From: Pseudomonas sp. JQ170C
Lineage (GTDB): Bacteria > Pseudomonadota > Gammaproteobacteria > Pseudomonadales > Pseudomonadaceae
DNA: 64,000 bases
Reading direction: 5' to 3'
Assembly (NCBI RefSeq): GCF_035581345.1
Contig: NZ_CP141608.1
Coordinates: 4,990,501-5,054,500, forward strand
Each line of letters begins with the position of its first letter. The first letter of the stretch is position 1. Below the pieces are notes generated by a model. It was not told the origin of the DNA, ran no database searches, and saw nothing but the letters and a program-made list of their open reading frames with translations. The position numbers and the translations under genes were made by a program. Positions 45,245-59,518 of this stretch are shown piece by piece.

Positions 45245-45380
45245 AGCTACTCACGGAAATACGATCTTATGGACGGCCAGCGGGCCGTGTTCGAGCGGGC
45301 CACTTTATCACAGCACTCGATTCTATTTAGGCGCCCAACTAGAACGAAACAGTATAAGAATATGCCCTGCCGTTTTAGCT

Positions 45381-46139
45381 TCAAATTGGATTCGGACAGT
45401 CGATGAACAGGTGCTCCAGGGCGAAACGCCGGGCCAGATAATCGCCCAGTGCCTGCACGCCATAACGCTCGGTGGCATGGTGGCCGGCGGCGATGAAGCT
45501 GATGCCGTTTTCCCGTGCGCTGTGGAAGGTCTGCTCGGAGGCTTCACCACTGAGGTACAGGTCGACCCCGGCGGCAATCGCCTGGTCGATGTAGCCCTGG
45601 CCACCGCCGGTGCACCAGCCGACCCGGCGAATGATCCGCTCACCCTCGATCACCAGGGGCTCGCGGCCCATGACGTCCTGCACCTTGCGGGCAAAGTCCC
45701 GTGCCGACATGGGCTCGGCCAATGAGCCGACCAGGCCGACTACCCGAAGGTTGTCCGGGTCCAGCGGGCCTTCGACGGTGATGTCCAGTTGCCGGGCCAG
45801 TTGCACGTTGTTGCCGACCTCAGGATGCAGGTCCAGCGGCAGGTGATAGGACAGCAGGCTCAGGTCGTTCTTGAGCAGGGTTTTCAATCGGCGCTGCTTC
45901 ATGCCGGTGATGCAGGGGTTCTCGCCTTTCCAGAAGTAGCCGTGGTGAACCAGCACCAGGTCGGCATCGGCTTCGACCGCCGCATCCAGCAGTGCCTGGC
46001 TCGCGGTAACACCACTGACAATGCGAGTGACTTGTGGTCGCCCTTCGACCTGCAGGCCATTGGGGCAGTAATCCTGGATTTTTGCGCTGCCAAGGTAGCG
46101 TTCGGCTTCCTCGACCAGGGTGCTCAGTGCAACAGCCAT
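45381..46139 (-). CDS. NIF3/YbgI family (DUF34) dinuclear metal protein
   Basis: A 252-residue protein of the NIF3 family, hexameric proteins with two metal ions per subunit. Metal-binding motifs are seen as LVLVHHGYFWKGENPCI near residue 62 and FIAAGHHATERYGVQAL near residue 215. Family members have been tied to GTP cyclohydrolase-like or DNA-damage roles, without a settled function. The start is the ATG at 46139 (MAVALSTLVEEAERYLG). It is divergent from algW. Confidence 0.93.
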   Translation of the reverse strand: MAVALSTLVEEAERYLGSAKIQDYCPNGLQVEGRPQVTRIVSGVTASQALLDAAVEADADLVLVHHGYFWKGENPCITGMKQRRLKTLLKNDLSLLSYHLPLDLHPEVGNNVQLARQLDITVEGPLDPDNLRVVGLVGSLAEPMSARDFARKVQDVMGREPLVIEGERIIRRVGWCTGGGQGYIDQAIAAGVDLYLSGEASEQTFHSARENGISFIAAGHHATERYGVQALGDYLARRFALEHLFIDCPNPI

Positions 46140-46376
46140 GAAAAGACTCCTCAATTCAGCAGTTCAGTGCGGCGCAAGGCCCCGTATAATGACCGCCATT
46201 ATGGGCCGTCGCCGGGTTTGGGGAAACCGACGGCGGCTGCCTGGGGGCCCGCTCGCGGTACTGACGGCTCATGTCGCGATTTAACAGTTCCTGCACGGCT
46301 TCGGCCGCAGTATGATCGCGCGCGCTCGCTCCCACGCAGTTTTAGCGGCCCTCTGCCCACTCCCAGGATTCGTTCA

Positions 46377-47534
<1,158 letters not shown>

Positions 47535-47547
47535 AGACCCGAAACAG

Positions 47548-47635
47548 GTAGGAGCGGGCTTGCCCCGCGATGAAGTCCGGACAGACGATACATATGTATC
47601 GCCGATACTGGCCTCATCGCGGGGCAAGCCCGCTC
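47548..47635. repeat. REP element pair with a long spacer
   Basis: Two inverted REP units about 45 bases apart, with a smaller palindrome GATACATATGTATC between them. It sits between the convergent ends of algW and aapP and is the only terminator-like structure there. Confidence 0.9.
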
Positions 47636-47639
47636 ATCA

Positions 47640-48404
47640 TCAGTGCAGGATTTGGCTCAGGAACAGCTTGGTTCGCTCGTTCTGCGGCCGGTCGAAGAAG
47701 TCATCCGGCGCCGCCTGCTCAACAATTTCCCCCTTATCCATGAAGATCACCCGGTTCGCCACGGTCCGGGCAAAGCCCATTTCGTGGGTCACGCACAGCA
47801 TGGTCATGCCGTCTTCGGCAAGGCTCACCATGGTGTCGAGCACTTCCTTGACCATCTCCGGATCGAGCGCCGAAGTTGGTTCGTCGAACAGCATGATCTT
47901 GGGTTTCATGCACAGCGCCCGGGCAATGGCCACACGCTGCTGCTGACCGCCCGACAACTGCCCCGGGTACTTGTTCGCCTGCTCCGGAATCCGCACCCGC
48001 TCCAGGTAGTGCATGGCGATTTCCTCGGCCTTGCGCTTGGGCAGCTTGCGCACCCACATCGGCGCCAGGGTGCAGTTTTGCAGGATGGTCAGGTGCGGGA
48101 ACAGGTTGAAGTGCTGGAACACCATGCCGACTTCTCGGCGGATCGCTTCGATCTGCTTGAGGTCGTTGGTCAGTTCCACACCATCGACCACGATGCGGCC
48201 CTGCTGGTGCTCTTCCAGGCGGTTGAGGCAGCGGATGGTCGTCGACTTGCCCGACCCCGACGGCCCGCACAGCACGATACGCTCGCCCTGGCGCACATTG
48301 AGGTTGATGTCCTTGAGCACGTGGAACTGGCCGTACCACTTGTTCACGCCCTGCATCTGAATAATGCCTTCAGGGCTCACAGGCTGTTTGATCGCTTCAC
48401 TCAT
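47640..48404 (-). CDS. aapP: AapP, ATP-binding protein of the general L-amino acid ABC transporter
   Basis: This cytoplasmic ATPase powers AapQM. The 254-residue protein has Walker [18 protein letters not shown] near residue 48, the ABC signature [15 protein letters not shown] and Walker [16 protein letters not shown]. It is the last gene of aapJQMP, 10 bases after aapM. Confidence 0.97.
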   Translation of the reverse strand: MSEAIKQPVSPEGIIQMQGVNKWYGQFHVLKDINLNVRQGERIVLCGPSGSGKSTTIRCLNRLEEHQQGRIVVDGVELTNDLKQIEAIRREVGMVFQHFNLFPHLTILQNCTLAPMWVRKLPKRKAEEIAMHYLERVRIPEQANKYPGQLSGGQQQRVAIARALCMKPKIMLFDEPTSALDPEMVKEVLDTMVSLAEDGMTMLCVTHEMGFARTVANRVIFMDKGEIVEQAAPDDFFDRPQNERTKLFLSQILH

Positions 48405-48414
48405 GGGAACACTC

Positions 48415-49512
48415 CTAACGCTTGTGGCCTGTGTCCAGCTTGCGCTCCAGATGCATGGAGTAGCGGGACATACCGAAACAGAAAATCCAGAAAACCAGGG
48501 CGGCGAACACGTAGCCCTCGGTCGCCATGCCCAGCCAGGTCGGGTCGGCAGCAGCCTGCTTGACGCTGTTGAGCAGGTCGAACAGGCCGATGATGATCAC
48601 CAGGCTGGTGTCCTTGAACAGGGCAATGAAGGTGTTGACGATGCCGGGAATCACCAGCTTCAGGGCTTGCGGCAGGATCACCAGGCCCATCGAGCGCCAG
48701 TAGCCCAGCCCCATAGCCGCAGCCGCTTCGTACTGCCCCTTGGGGATGGCCTGCAGGCCACCGCGCACCACCTCGGCGATATACGCCGACTGGAACAGGA
48801 TCACCCCGATCATGGCCCGCAGCAGCTTGTCGAAGCTCATGCCTTCCGGCAGGAACAGCGGCAGCATCACCGACGACATGAACAACACCGTGATCAACGG
48901 CACGCCACGCCAGAACTCGATGAAGGTCACACACACCACCTTCACCGCCGGCATGTTCGAGCGCCGCCCCAAGGCCAGCAGAATGCCCAGCGGCAAGGCG
49001 CCGACGATGCCTACGGTGGCAATCACCAAGGTCAGCATCAGCCCGCCCCAGCGACTGGTCGGTACCGTTTCAAGGCCCAGGTAGCCACCGTGCAGCAAGG
49101 TGTAGGCAATGATCGGGTACAACACCAGGAAGCACAGGCCATAGACCGCTTTGCGCGGGAAGCGCGAGATGAACAGTGGCGCGGCGCCGATCACCGCCAG
49201 CCACACGGTCAGGTCGACCCGCCAGCGCAGTTCGGTGGGGTAGTAGCCATACATGAACTGGCCAAAGCGCTGCTGGATGAACACCCAGCAGGCGCCTTCC
49301 TTGGTGCAGTCGGCACGGGTGGTGCCCACCCAGTTGGCATCGAAGATCGACCACTGCAGCAGCGGCGGCACGATCAGCCAGACCAGGTACAGGGCAAACA
49401 GCGTAAGCAAGGTATTGAGCCAGCTGGAGAACAGGTTGGCGCGCATCCAGGCCAGCACGCCGACGGTTTTCACCGGTGGCGGCATATCAGGTTTGAAAAC
49501 GTGGGTACTCAT
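48415..49512 (-). CDS. aapM: AapM, permease of the general L-amino acid ABC transporter
   Basis: A 365-residue HisM-type permease with about eight membrane segments. The conserved EAA loop reads [24 protein letters not shown] near the C-terminal third. A long periplasmic loop after the first membrane segment ([20 protein letters not shown]) is typical of Aap/Bzt permeases. It follows aapQ by 10 bases. Confidence 0.96.
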   Translation of the reverse strand: MSTHVFKPDMPPPVKTVGVLAWMRANLFSSWLNTLLTLFALYLVWLIVPPLLQWSIFDANWVGTTRADCTKEGACWVFIQQRFGQFMYGYYPTELRWRVDLTVWLAVIGAAPLFISRFPRKAVYGLCFLVLYPIIAYTLLHGGYLGLETVPTSRWGGLMLTLVIATVGIVGALPLGILLALGRRSNMPAVKVVCVTFIEFWRGVPLITVLFMSSVMLPLFLPEGMSFDKLLRAMIGVILFQSAYIAEVVRGGLQAIPKGQYEAAAAMGLGYWRSMGLVILPQALKLVIPGIVNTFIALFKDTSLVIIIGLFDLLNSVKQAAADPTWLGMATEGYVFAALVFWIFCFGMSRYSMHLERKLDTGHKR

Positions 49513-49522
49513 GCGCGTGTCC

Positions 49523-50701
49523 TCACCGCTCGATCAGCGCAATGCGCTTGTTGTACCAGTTCATCAGCAGGGAAATGCTGATACTGATGGCCAGGTACAC
49601 GCTCATGGTGATGGCGATCACCTCGATGGCCTGGCCGGTCTGGTTGAGCACGGTCCCGGCGAACAGCGACACCATTTCCGGGTAGCCGATACCGGCTGCC
49701 AGCGAGGAGTTCTTCGCCAGGTTCAGGTATTGGCTGGTCAGCGGAGGAATGATCACCCGCAGCGCCTGGGGAATGATCACCTTGCGCAGCGTCGGGCCCT
49801 CGCGCAGTCCCAGTGAACGGGCGGCTTCCGTCTGGCCATAGCTGACCGAGCGAATGCCCGAGCGCACGATCTCGGCGATGAACGCGGCAGTGTAGATGGT
49901 CAAGGCCAGGGTCAGGGCCAGCAGTTCGGGGATCAGCACCCAGCCGCCGACAAAGTTGAACCCCTTGAGTTGCGGCATTTCCCAGTGCAAAGGGCTGCCG
50001 AACAGCAGGACACAGAGCGCCGGAATGCCCAGGAACAGGAACAAGCCGACCCAGAACTTGTGGAACGGCTCGCCGGTGGCCTCGAAGCGCCGGTTGGCCA
50101 GGCGCACCATCACCACAATGGCGAGTACAGCCAGCACCAGGCTGACGACGAATGGCCAGAATCCTTCGGCCACGGAAGCACCGGGCATGTTCAGGCCCCG
50201 GTTGCTGATAAAGAAGGCGTCATTGATGTTGATACTGCCCCGCGGTCCCGGCAGGGTCAGGAACACCGCGAAGTACCAGAACAGGATCTGCAGCAGCGGT
50301 GGGATGTTACGGAAAGTCTCGACATACACCGTGGCCAGCTTGTTGATCATCCAGTTCGGTGACAACCGGGCCACACCGATGATGAACCCCAGCAGGGTCG
50401 CCAGGATGATGCCGATAAAGGTCACCAGCAGTGTGTTGAGCAAGCCGATGACGAATACCCGGGCATAACTGTCCTGCTCGGTGTAGGGGATCAGGTGTTG
50501 CGCGATGCCGAAGCCGGCGCTGCGCTCGAGGAAGTCGAAGCCCGAGGTGATACCCCGGTGTTGCAGGTTGGTCTGGGTGTTATGGAACAGATACCAGCCA
50601 ACGCCTATGACGAAGGCGACGGTGAGTATCTGGAACAGCCACGCACGCACACGTGGATCGCTCAGGGACAGCCCCCTGGGTGCGCCGATTTGATTTTGCA
50701 T
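49523..50701 (-). CDS. aapQ: AapQ, permease of the general L-amino acid ABC transporter
   Basis: A 392-residue permease that pairs with AapM. The EAA loop is TEAARSLGLREGPTLRKVIIPQAL near residue 295. A periplasmic insertion between early membrane segments holds NTQTNLQHRGITSGFDFLE, as in the BztB/AapQ group. Followed closely by aapM. Confidence 0.96.
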   Translation of the reverse strand: MQNQIGAPRGLSLSDPRVRAWLFQILTVAFVIGVGWYLFHNTQTNLQHRGITSGFDFLERSAGFGIAQHLIPYTEQDSYARVFVIGLLNTLLVTFIGIILATLLGFIIGVARLSPNWMINKLATVYVETFRNIPPLLQILFWYFAVFLTLPGPRGSININDAFFISNRGLNMPGASVAEGFWPFVVSLVLAVLAIVVMVRLANRRFEATGEPFHKFWVGLFLFLGIPALCVLLFGSPLHWEMPQLKGFNFVGGWVLIPELLALTLALTIYTAAFIAEIVRSGIRSVSYGQTEAARSLGLREGPTLRKVIIPQALRVIIPPLTSQYLNLAKNSSLAAGIGYPEMVSLFAGTVLNQTGQAIEVIAITMSVYLAISISISLLMNWYNKRIALIER

Positions 50702-50732
50702 GTAATGCCCCGGAGAAAAGGGAGATGAACAA

Positions 50733-50759
50733 CCTGCGGCGGCCCTTTGCCGCCGCAGG
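50733..50759 (-). promoter_or_regulatory. Hairpin between aapJ and aapQ
   Basis: A strong stem CCTGCGGCGGC/GCCGCCGCAGG lies directly after the aapJ stop and before aapQ, with no T run. Such hairpins after a binding-protein gene commonly protect its mRNA or partly stop transcription, giving more binding protein than permease. Confidence 0.6.
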
Positions 50760-50767
50760 GTGCAGCA

Positions 50768-51796
50768 TCAGCGCACCGGTGGCGCGTACTGGATGCCGCC
50801 GTTGTTCCACAGGGCGTTCAGGCCGCGGTCGATCTGCAGCGGCGTTTCCTTGCCCAGGTTCTTCTCGAAGACTTCACCGTAGTTGCCGACTTGCTTGACG
50901 ATCTGCACCACCCAGTCCTTCGGCAGTTTCAGGTCTTTGCCGTATTCGCCGTCGGCGCCGAGCATGCGCGCGACATCAGGGTTCTTGGTGGACTTGGCCT
51001 CGGCCTCGACGTTCTTGGAGTTGACGCCCATTTCTTCGGCATTGAGCATGGCGAACAGGGTCCACTTGACGATAGCGAACCATTCTTCATCGCCTTTGCG
51101 AACCACTGGCCCCAGCGGTTCCTTGGAAATGGTTTCCGGCAGCACCACGTAATCGGCCGGGGCGCCCAGCTTGGAGCGCTGTGCGTAGAGCTGCGACTTG
51201 TCGGAAGTCAGTACGTCACAACGGCCAGACTCCAGCGACTTGGCGCTTTCATCGGAGGTGTCGAAGGTGATCGGGGTGTACTTCAGGCCGTTGGCGCGGA
51301 AGTAGTCGGACACGTTGAGCTCGGTGGTGGTACCGGCCTGGATGCAGATGGTTGCACCGTCCAGCTCCTTGGCACTGGAGACACCCAGCTTCTTGTTGAC
51401 CAGGAAACCGATGCCGTCGTAATAGGTAACACCGGCGAACACCAGACCCATGCCGGCGTCACGGGAGCTGGTCCAGGTGGTGTTACGCGACAGCACATCG
51501 ACTTCGCCGGACTGCAGCGCGGTGAAACGCTCCTTGGCGTTGAGCTGGCTGAACTTGACCTTCTTGGCATCGCCGAAGACTGCTGCGGCCACCGCACGGC
51601 ACACGTCTGCGTCGATGCCGACGATGTTGCCCTTGGCATCCGGAACCGAGAAGCCCGGCAAACCATCACTGACGCCGCATTGCACAAATCCCTTCTTCTG
51701 TACTGCATCCAGGGTTGCACCCGCCTGTGCAAGACCGCTGATACCCAGTGCGGTAGCAGCGGTAACCACTGCCAGTGTGGATTTAAGCATCTTCAT
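50768..51796 (-). CDS. aapJ: AapJ, periplasmic binding protein of the general L-amino acid ABC transporter
   Basis: The binding protein catches a broad set of L-amino acids. The 342-residue product has a Sec signal peptide (MKMLKSTLAVVTAATALGISGLAQA) and the family core KGFVQCGVSDGLPGFSVPDAKG and DVDVLSRNTTWTSSRDAGMGL-like parts. The ATG at 51796 is preceded by GGAGG at 5 bases; an in-frame TTG further up overlaps that site. It heads aapJQMP, with a sigma-54 type promoter about 184 bases upstream. Confidence 0.96.
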   Translation of the reverse strand: MKMLKSTLAVVTAATALGISGLAQAGATLDAVQKKGFVQCGVSDGLPGFSVPDAKGNIVGIDADVCRAVAAAVFGDAKKVKFSQLNAKERFTALQSGEVDVLSRNTTWTSSRDAGMGLVFAGVTYYDGIGFLVNKKLGVSSAKELDGATICIQAGTTTELNVSDYFRANGLKYTPITFDTSDESAKSLESGRCDVLTSDKSQLYAQRSKLGAPADYVVLPETISKEPLGPVVRKGDEEWFAIVKWTLFAMLNAEEMGVNSKNVEAEAKSTKNPDVARMLGADGEYGKDLKLPKDWVVQIVKQVGNYGEVFEKNLGKETPLQIDRGLNALWNNGGIQYAPPVR

Positions 51797-52788
<992 letters not shown>

Positions 52789-52883
52789 AAGCAGACTTCC
52801 TGTAGTTGTCTTCGCAATCCCCTACGCCGCGCCCGAATCTTGCATTACACTGGCCGGCGTACATTCCTTAACCAATTGATGAG

Positions 52884-54332
52884 ATGACCGTGCTCAAAGC
52901 ACTCAAGAAGATGTTCGGCAAGAGCGAGGTTGAGCAACTCGCCACCGAAACCGCTGCCCCCGTGATGCAGCCACCCGCACCACCCCAGGCCCCTGCCCCG
53001 GCCGCCCCGGCTGCCCCGCTCAATACCGAGGCCGAGGCCGCAACACCGGCACGCGCCGAGAAACCGGCCGAGCCCAAACCGCGCCGTGAACGCAAGCCAA
53101 AGCCTGCCGCCTCCACCTGGAAGCTGGAAGACTTCGCGGTCGAGCCGCAGGAAGGCAAGACCCGCTTCCATGATTTCAAGCTCTCCCCCGAGCTGATGCA
53201 CGCCATCCATGACCTCGGTTTCCCCTACTGCACGCCGATCCAGGCGCAAGTACTGGGTTATACCCTGCGTGGCAAAGATGCCATTGGCCGCGCCCAGACC
53301 GGCACCGGCAAGACGGCCGCCTTCCTGATCTCGATCATCACCCAGTTGCAGCAGACCCCGCCGCCCAAAGAGCGCTACATGGGCGAGCCACGGGCACTGA
53401 TCATCGCCCCGACCCGCGAACTGGTGGTACAGATCGCCAAGGACGCCGCCGCGCTGACCAAGTACACCGGCCTGAACGTGATGACCTTTGTCGGCGGCAT
53501 GGACTTCGACAAGCAGCTCAAGGCCCTCGAAGCCCGCCACTGCGACATCCTGGTCGCCACCCCTGGCCGCTTGCTGGACTTCAACCAGCGCGGCGAAGCG
53601 CACCTGGACATGGTCGAGGTACTGGTACTGGACGAAGCCGACCGCATGCTCGACATGGGTTTCATTCCCCAGGTCCGGCAGATCATTCGCCAGACGCCAC
53701 CCAAGAGCGAACGCCAGACCCTGCTGTTCTCCGCCACCTTCACCGAAGACGTGATGAACCTGGCCAAGCAGTGGACCACCGACCCTGCCATCGTCGAGAT
53801 CGAGCCGGAGAACGTCGCCAGCGAGACCGTCGAGCAGCATGTCTATGCCGTAGCCGGCAGCGACAAGTACAAGCTGCTGTACAACCTGGTGACCGAGAAC
53901 AAGTGGGAACGGGTGATGGTCTTCGCCAACCGCAAGGACGAAGTGCGGCGCATCGAGGAACGCCTGGTGCGCGATGGCGTCAATGCTGCCCAGCTGTCGG
54001 GCGATGTGCCGCAGCACAAGCGCATCAAGACCCTCGAGAGCTTCCGTGAAGGCCGAATCACCGTGCTGGTGGCAACCGACGTTGCCGGTCGCGGTATTCA
54101 CATCGACGGCATCAGCCATGTCATCAACTTCACCCTGCCTGAAGACCCGGACGACTACGTGCACCGTATCGGCCGTACCGGTCGTGCCGGCACCAGCGGT
54201 GTGTCGATCAGCTTTGCCGGTGAAGACGACTCCTATCAGTTGCCTGCCATCGAAGAGCTGCTGGGCCGCAAGATCAGCTGCGAGATGCCGCCGACCGAGC
54301 TGCTCAAGCCGGTACCGCGCAAGCATCACTGA
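52884..54332 (+). CDS. rhlB: DEAD-box RNA helicase, RhlB-type
   Basis: A 482-residue ATP-dependent RNA helicase likely involved in RNA decay or ribosome assembly. Motifs: GTPIQ-like CTPIQAQVL (Q motif), [11 protein letters not shown] (I, near residue 137), PTREL (Ia), [11 protein letters not shown] (II), FSATF (III), [11 protein letters not shown] (V) and [10 protein letters not shown] (VI). The first about 80 residues form an Ala/Pro- and then Arg/Lys-rich tail ([25 protein letters not shown]), typical of flexible RNA-binding extensions. The RhlB name rests on overall similarity. Confidence 0.9.
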   Translation: MTVLKALKKMFGKSEVEQLATETAAPVMQPPAPPQAPAPAAPAAPLNTEAEAATPARAEKPAEPKPRRERKPKPAASTWKLEDFAVEPQEGKTRFHDFKLSPELMHAIHDLGFPYCTPIQAQVLGYTLRGKDAIGRAQTGTGKTAAFLISIITQLQQTPPPKERYMGEPRALIIAPTRELVVQIAKDAAALTKYTGLNVMTFVGGMDFDKQLKALEARHCDILVATPGRLLDFNQRGEAHLDMVEVLVLDEADRMLDMGFIPQVRQIIRQTPPKSERQTLLFSATFTEDVMNLAKQWTTDPAIVEIEPENVASETVEQHVYAVAGSDKYKLLYNLVTENKWERVMVFANRKDEVRRIEERLVRDGVNAAQLSGDVPQHKRIKTLESFREGRITVLVATDVAGRGIHIDGISHVINFTLPEDPDDYVHRIGRTGRAGTSGVSISFAGEDDSYQLPAIEELLGRKISCEMPPTELLKPVPRKHH

Positions 54333-54343
54333 TCGTTGAAAGG

Positions 54344-54394
54344 CATCGCGGGGCAAACCCGCTCCTGAAGCAGGAGCGGGTTTGCCCCGCGATG
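54344..54394. repeat. REP element pair, perfect inverted repeat
   Basis: Two facing units CATCGCGGGGCAAACCCGCT and its exact complement, with a small loop TGAAGCA. The variant AAACCC/GGGTTT distinguishes it from the AAGCCC type elsewhere. It lies directly after the helicase gene and may end its transcript. Confidence 0.92.
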
Positions 54395-54420
54395 CTTTTT
54401 GCATTTTCAGACCAACGATA

Positions 54421-54452
54421 TTGCCCAAATAAACAAAAAGTCCATAATGGAC
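54421..54452 (+). promoter_or_regulatory. dauB promoter with overlapping palindromic operator (putative DauR site)
   Basis: A -35 element TTGCCC (54421-54426) and -10 element CATAAT (54443-54448) are 16 bases apart. The perfect 13-base palindrome GTCCATAATGGAC (54440-54452) covers the -10. AAAAAGTCCATAATGGA is repeated, with two changes, before the binding-protein gene at 58167-58183. Placement fits a repressor site. Confidence 0.6.
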
Positions 54453-54476
54453 AAAATAGTTTATTTGGAGCTTCGC

Positions 54477-56568
<2,092 letters not shown>

Positions 56569-56642
56569 CGCGCCGCCGCGATTGCGGCACACTCCCAGCG
56601 CCCTGCTCACCAGGGCGCTGACACCGCCTGGAGCCTGCCTGA

Positions 56643-57269
56643 ATGTCGACACCCCGCCCCGACCCTGTCCTGGACAACTACCGGGCCATCGCCGATGCCA
56701 TCGCCACCCTGTTCTTTCCCCACGCCGAGGTGGTGCTGCACGATTTGCGCAGCCAGAAGATCGACTACATCGCCAACAATTTGTCCAAGCGTGAGGTGGG
56801 TGACGATGCGGCGCTGGAGGACATGTTCGAGGCTGGCACCGATGAAACCAACATCGGCCCCTATGAAAAGCTCAACTGGGACGGCCAGAAAATCCGCTCC
56901 CTGAGCACGGTGCTGCGCGACAGCAGCGGCAAGCCGCTGGCGGTGCTGTGCATCAACCTGAACATCACCCTGTTCGAGACCGCCAAGGCGGCGCTGGACC
57001 TGTTCCTTTCGCCCAGCCGGCTGATCCCGCAACCGGATGCACTGTTTCGCGACGACTGGCAGGAGCGCATCAACACCTTCCTCAACAGCTGGCTACGCCA
57101 GCGCCAACTGAGCCTGAACCTGCTCACCCGCGACCACAAGCGCGAGCTGGTGCTGGCCCTGCACGCCGAGGGCGCATTCAAGGGCAAGAGTGCGGCCAAC
57201 TATGTGGCCAATGTGCTGGGGATGGGACGGGCGACGGTGTACAAACACCTGAAGGAACTCAAGGCCTGA
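56643..57269 (+). CDS. dauR: DauR: YheO-family (PAS_6 plus HTH_22) transcriptional regulator
   Basis: The 208-residue protein has an N-terminal YheO-like PAS domain (about 8-120, LFFPHAEVVLHDLRSQKIDYIANN) and a C-terminal helix-turn-helix (about 160-206, KGKSAANYVANVLGMGRATVYKHLKEL). In P. aeruginosa the gene next to dauBA encodes DauR, a repressor relieved by D-arginine or D-lysine. It lies 74 bases after dauA on the same strand. Confidence 0.9.
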   Translation: MSTPRPDPVLDNYRAIADAIATLFFPHAEVVLHDLRSQKIDYIANNLSKREVGDDAALEDMFEAGTDETNIGPYEKLNWDGQKIRSLSTVLRDSSGKPLAVLCINLNITLFETAKAALDLFLSPSRLIPQPDALFRDDWQERINTFLNSWLRQRQLSLNLLTRDHKRELVLALHAEGAFKGKSAANYVANVLGMGRATVYKHLKELKA

Positions 57270-57287
57270 ACAGGTCCAGGCCTTGAG
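57258..57287. terminator. Hairpin at the end of dauR, possible terminator
   Basis: An 11-base perfect stem CTCAAGGCCTG/CAGGCCTTGAG overlaps the dauR stop codon. There is no T run, so it may be a factor-dependent or mRNA-protecting structure shared by dauR and the convergent binding-protein gene. Confidence 0.45.
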
Positions 57288-57295
57288 CGGGGCGA

Positions 57296-58072
57296 TCAAT
57301 CGCCGTAGATATCGGTCTTGAAGTACTTGGCCTGGATCTTCTGGTACTCGCCGTTGGCACGGATACCGTCAATGGCCTTGTTGAGCTGGCTCACCAGTTC
57401 GCTATTGCCCTTGCGCACAGCAATCCCGGCACCCTCGCCGACATATTTCGGGTCCTTGAGCTCCGGGCCGGTGAAGGCATAGTCGGCTCCGCGCGGCATC
57501 GAGAGGAAATCGTCCAGGGGAATGGTGTCGGCAAAAATAGCGTCCACACGCCCGGACGCCAGGTCCATGTAGATCTCTTCGTTATTGCTGTAGCGCTTGA
57601 TGGTGATGCCCTTGGGCTCGAGCACTTCAGTGGCATAGCGATCGGTGGTGGTGGCGCGCTGCACACCCACAGTCTTGCCCTTGAGGCTTGCATACTGGTC
57701 ATCGACCACGGCGCCCTTCTTCATGACCAGGCGCGATGAGGTGAAGTAGTACTTGTGGGTGAAATCCACCGACTTCTTGCGCTCATCGGTAATGGTCATC
57801 GACGACAGCGCGGCATCGATCTTCTTCACTTTGAGCGACGGAATCAGACCGTCGAACTCGACCTCGTTCCACACACACTTGACCTGCATCTGCGCGCACA
57901 GGGCATTGCCGATGTCGTAATCGAAGCCGATGATCTCACCCTTGTCGTTCTTCGAGGCGAACGGCGGGTAGGCGGCTTCGATGCCAATGCGCAAGGTTTT
58001 CTCGGCGGCGAACAGACTGCTGCTGGCCAACAGGCTCAAGGCCAGACCACTGATCAGGGTGAACTTGTTCAT
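57296..58072 (-). CDS. Lysine/arginine/ornithine-type periplasmic binding protein
   Basis: A 258-residue ABC-transporter binding protein of the ArgT/AotJ type with a Sec signal peptide ([22 protein letters not shown]) and family core [55 protein letters not shown] is the usual hinge segment. No permease gene is adjacent. The upstream region has a copy of the dauB operator, so uptake of D- or L-arginine under DauR control is a reasonable inference; P. aeruginosa has a similar gene near dauBAR. Confidence 0.9.
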   Translation of the reverse strand: MNKFTLISGLALSLLASSSLFAAEKTLRIGIEAAYPPFASKNDKGEIIGFDYDIGNALCAQMQVKCVWNEVEFDGLIPSLKVKKIDAALSSMTITDERKKSVDFTHKYYFTSSRLVMKKGAVVDDQYASLKGKTVGVQRATTTDRYATEVLEPKGITIKRYSNNEEIYMDLASGRVDAIFADTIPLDDFLSMPRGADYAFTGPELKDPKYVGEGAGIAVRKGNSELVSQLNKAIDGIRANGEYQKIQAKYFKTDIYGD

Positions 58073-58158
58073 TAGGGTCTCTCTCGCTCGTTATTGGAGG
58101 TGTGTTGCAAGACAGAGGGAAAAGAAGCAGGCGCGAGGCAGCCTGGAATTATTTTGTA

Positions 58159-58183
58159 CTTATAATTCCATACTGGACTTTTT
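58159..58183 (-). promoter_or_regulatory. Putative DauR operator and -10 of the binding-protein gene
   Basis: On the minus strand AAAAAGTCCAGTATGGA (58167-58183) agrees in 15 of 17 positions with the dauB site at 54435-54451. It lies directly upstream of a -10 like TATAAG (58159-58164), where a bound repressor would block RNA polymerase. Confidence 0.55.
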
Positions 58184-58200
58184 TGTATAGGAATTCAAGC

Positions 58201-58249
58201 ATTGCGGGGCAAGCCCGCTCCTACCGTAGGAGCGGGCTTGCCCCGCGAT
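58201..58249. repeat. REP element pair (inverted)
   Basis: Facing REP units (CGGGGCAAGCCCGCTC and complement) around CTACCGTAG. It lies between the binding-protein promoter and the moaE 3' end. Confidence 0.92.
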
Positions 58250-58254
58250 AACAA

Positions 58255-58701
58255 TCACCACCGCCCGGCAGCATCCTCATCGCTCTGCTTGCCGTCCACC
58301 CAACGCTCGCCTTGGCTGGTCTGCTCTTTCTTCCAGAACGGTGCGCGGGTCTTGAGGTAATCCATGATGAAGTTGCAAGCGTCGAATGCCGCCTGGCGAT
58401 GGGCACTGGCCACGCCGACAAAGACAATCGGCTCGCCGGGTTCCAGCGCGCCGATGCGGTGCAGCACCTCGACCTTGAGCAGCGGCCAGCGCTGCTCGGC
58501 CTCGACCACAATCTTGCCCAGTGCTTTCTCGGTCATCCCTGGATAATGCTCCAGGAACATCCCGGCCACTTCCAGGCCATCGTTGAAGTCGCGCACGTAG
58601 CCAACGAAGCTGACCACCGCGCCGACGCCGACATTGGCCGCATGCATGGCGTTGACTTCAACGCCTGGGTCGAATGCTGCAAGCTGAACCCGTACGCTCA
58701 T
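58255..58701 (-). CDS. moaE: Molybdopterin synthase catalytic subunit MoaE
   Basis: MoaE, with MoaD, puts two sulfurs into precursor Z to make molybdopterin. The 148-residue product has the catalytic-lysine region DYLKTRAPFWKKEQ near residue 117-130 and the HYPGMTEKAL motif near residue 53. It is last in moaCDE, one base after moaD. Confidence 0.96.
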   Translation of the reverse strand: MSVRVQLAAFDPGVEVNAMHAANVGVGAVVSFVGYVRDFNDGLEVAGMFLEHYPGMTEKALGKIVVEAEQRWPLLKVEVLHRIGALEPGEPIVFVGVASAHRQAAFDACNFIMDYLKTRAPFWKKEQTSQGERWVDGKQSDEDAAGRW

Positions 58702-58702
58702 C

Positions 58703-58948
58703 TCAACCCCCGGTCACAGGCGGGAAGAACGCCACTTCATCGCCGTCCTGCAGCGGCTCGGTGAGCTTGCACAGGTCCTGGTTGCGAGCGCACATCAGGT
58801 TCTGTTCGGCGAGAAACCCATGGGAGTCACCCTTGGCCAGCAGGGCCTGGCGCACATCGTCCAGGGTCTTGAACTCGCCCTGCACGGCTTCACCGTCACG
58901 CCCCAGGGCTTCACGAAAGCGGGCGAAATACACCACGTTGATGTTCAT
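58703..58948 (-). CDS. moaD: Molybdopterin synthase sulfur carrier subunit MoaD
   Basis: An 81-residue ubiquitin-like protein ending in the needed Gly-Gly ([10 protein letters not shown]), the site of thiocarboxylation. It overlaps the moaC stop by 4 bases. Confidence 0.96.
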   Translation of the reverse strand: MNINVVYFARFREALGRDGEAVQGEFKTLDDVRQALLAKGDSHGFLAEQNLMCARNQDLCKLTEPLQDGDEVAFFPPVTGG

Positions 58949-59421
58949 TGCACGTCATCCGCCTGGTAGTGGCCGCTCTTGCCGCCAAGCTTTTCCAGTA
59001 CGCGAACGCCCTCGATGACCATGCCGCGATCGACCGCCTTGCACATGTCATAAATAGTCAGGGCAGCGACACTGGCGGCGGCCAGGGCTTCCATTTCCAC
59101 GCCGGTCTGCCCGGCCAGCTTGCAACGGGCAACGATGTGCACGGTGTCCGTGCCTTCAGCGCTGAGTTCGACCTTGACGCTGGTGAGCATCAGCGGGTGG
59201 CACAGCGGGATCAGGTCGCTGGTCTTTTTCGCCGCCTGGATCCCGGCGATGCGCGCCACGGCAAACACATCCCCCTTGGGGTGTTCGCCGTCGACGATCA
59301 TCTGCAGAGTCTGCGGGAGCATGCGTACCCGCGCTTCGGCCACGGCCTCGCGCGCAGTCACGGCTTTTTCGGTGACGTCGACCATATTGGCCCGACCTTG
59401 GGAATCGAGATGAGTCAGCAC
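58945..59421 (-). CDS. moaC: Cyclic pyranopterin monophosphate synthase MoaC
   Basis: MoaC turns the cyclised GTP product of MoaA into cyclic pyranopterin monophosphate. The 158-residue protein has the [17 protein letters not shown] motif near residue 72 and the [20 protein letters not shown] motif near residue 111 with the catalytic MCKAVDRGM lysine region. First of moaCDE; moaA is not nearby. Confidence 0.97.
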   Translation of the reverse strand: MLTHLDSQGRANMVDVTEKAVTAREAVAEARVRMLPQTLQMIVDGEHPKGDVFAVARIAGIQAAKKTSDLIPLCHPLMLTSVKVELSAEGTDTVHIVARCKLAGQTGVEMEALAAASVAALTIYDMCKAVDRGMVIEGVRVLEKLGGKSGHYQADDVQ

Positions 59422-59478
59422 AGCCTTCCTCCTGTTCAGGAGCGAAGAGTGTAAACCCAGGAGTCAGGTATTCGCAGC

Positions 59479-59511
59479 GAAAAAACACCGGGCGGTAGGA
59501 CCGCCCGGTGG
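59479..59511 (-). terminator. Terminator of the phoH-like gene
   Basis: On the minus strand a 10-base stem CACCGGGCGG/CCGCCCGGTG is followed by six T. It lies about 8 bases past the stop. Confidence 0.9.
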
Positions 59512-59518
59512 TTGGAGG

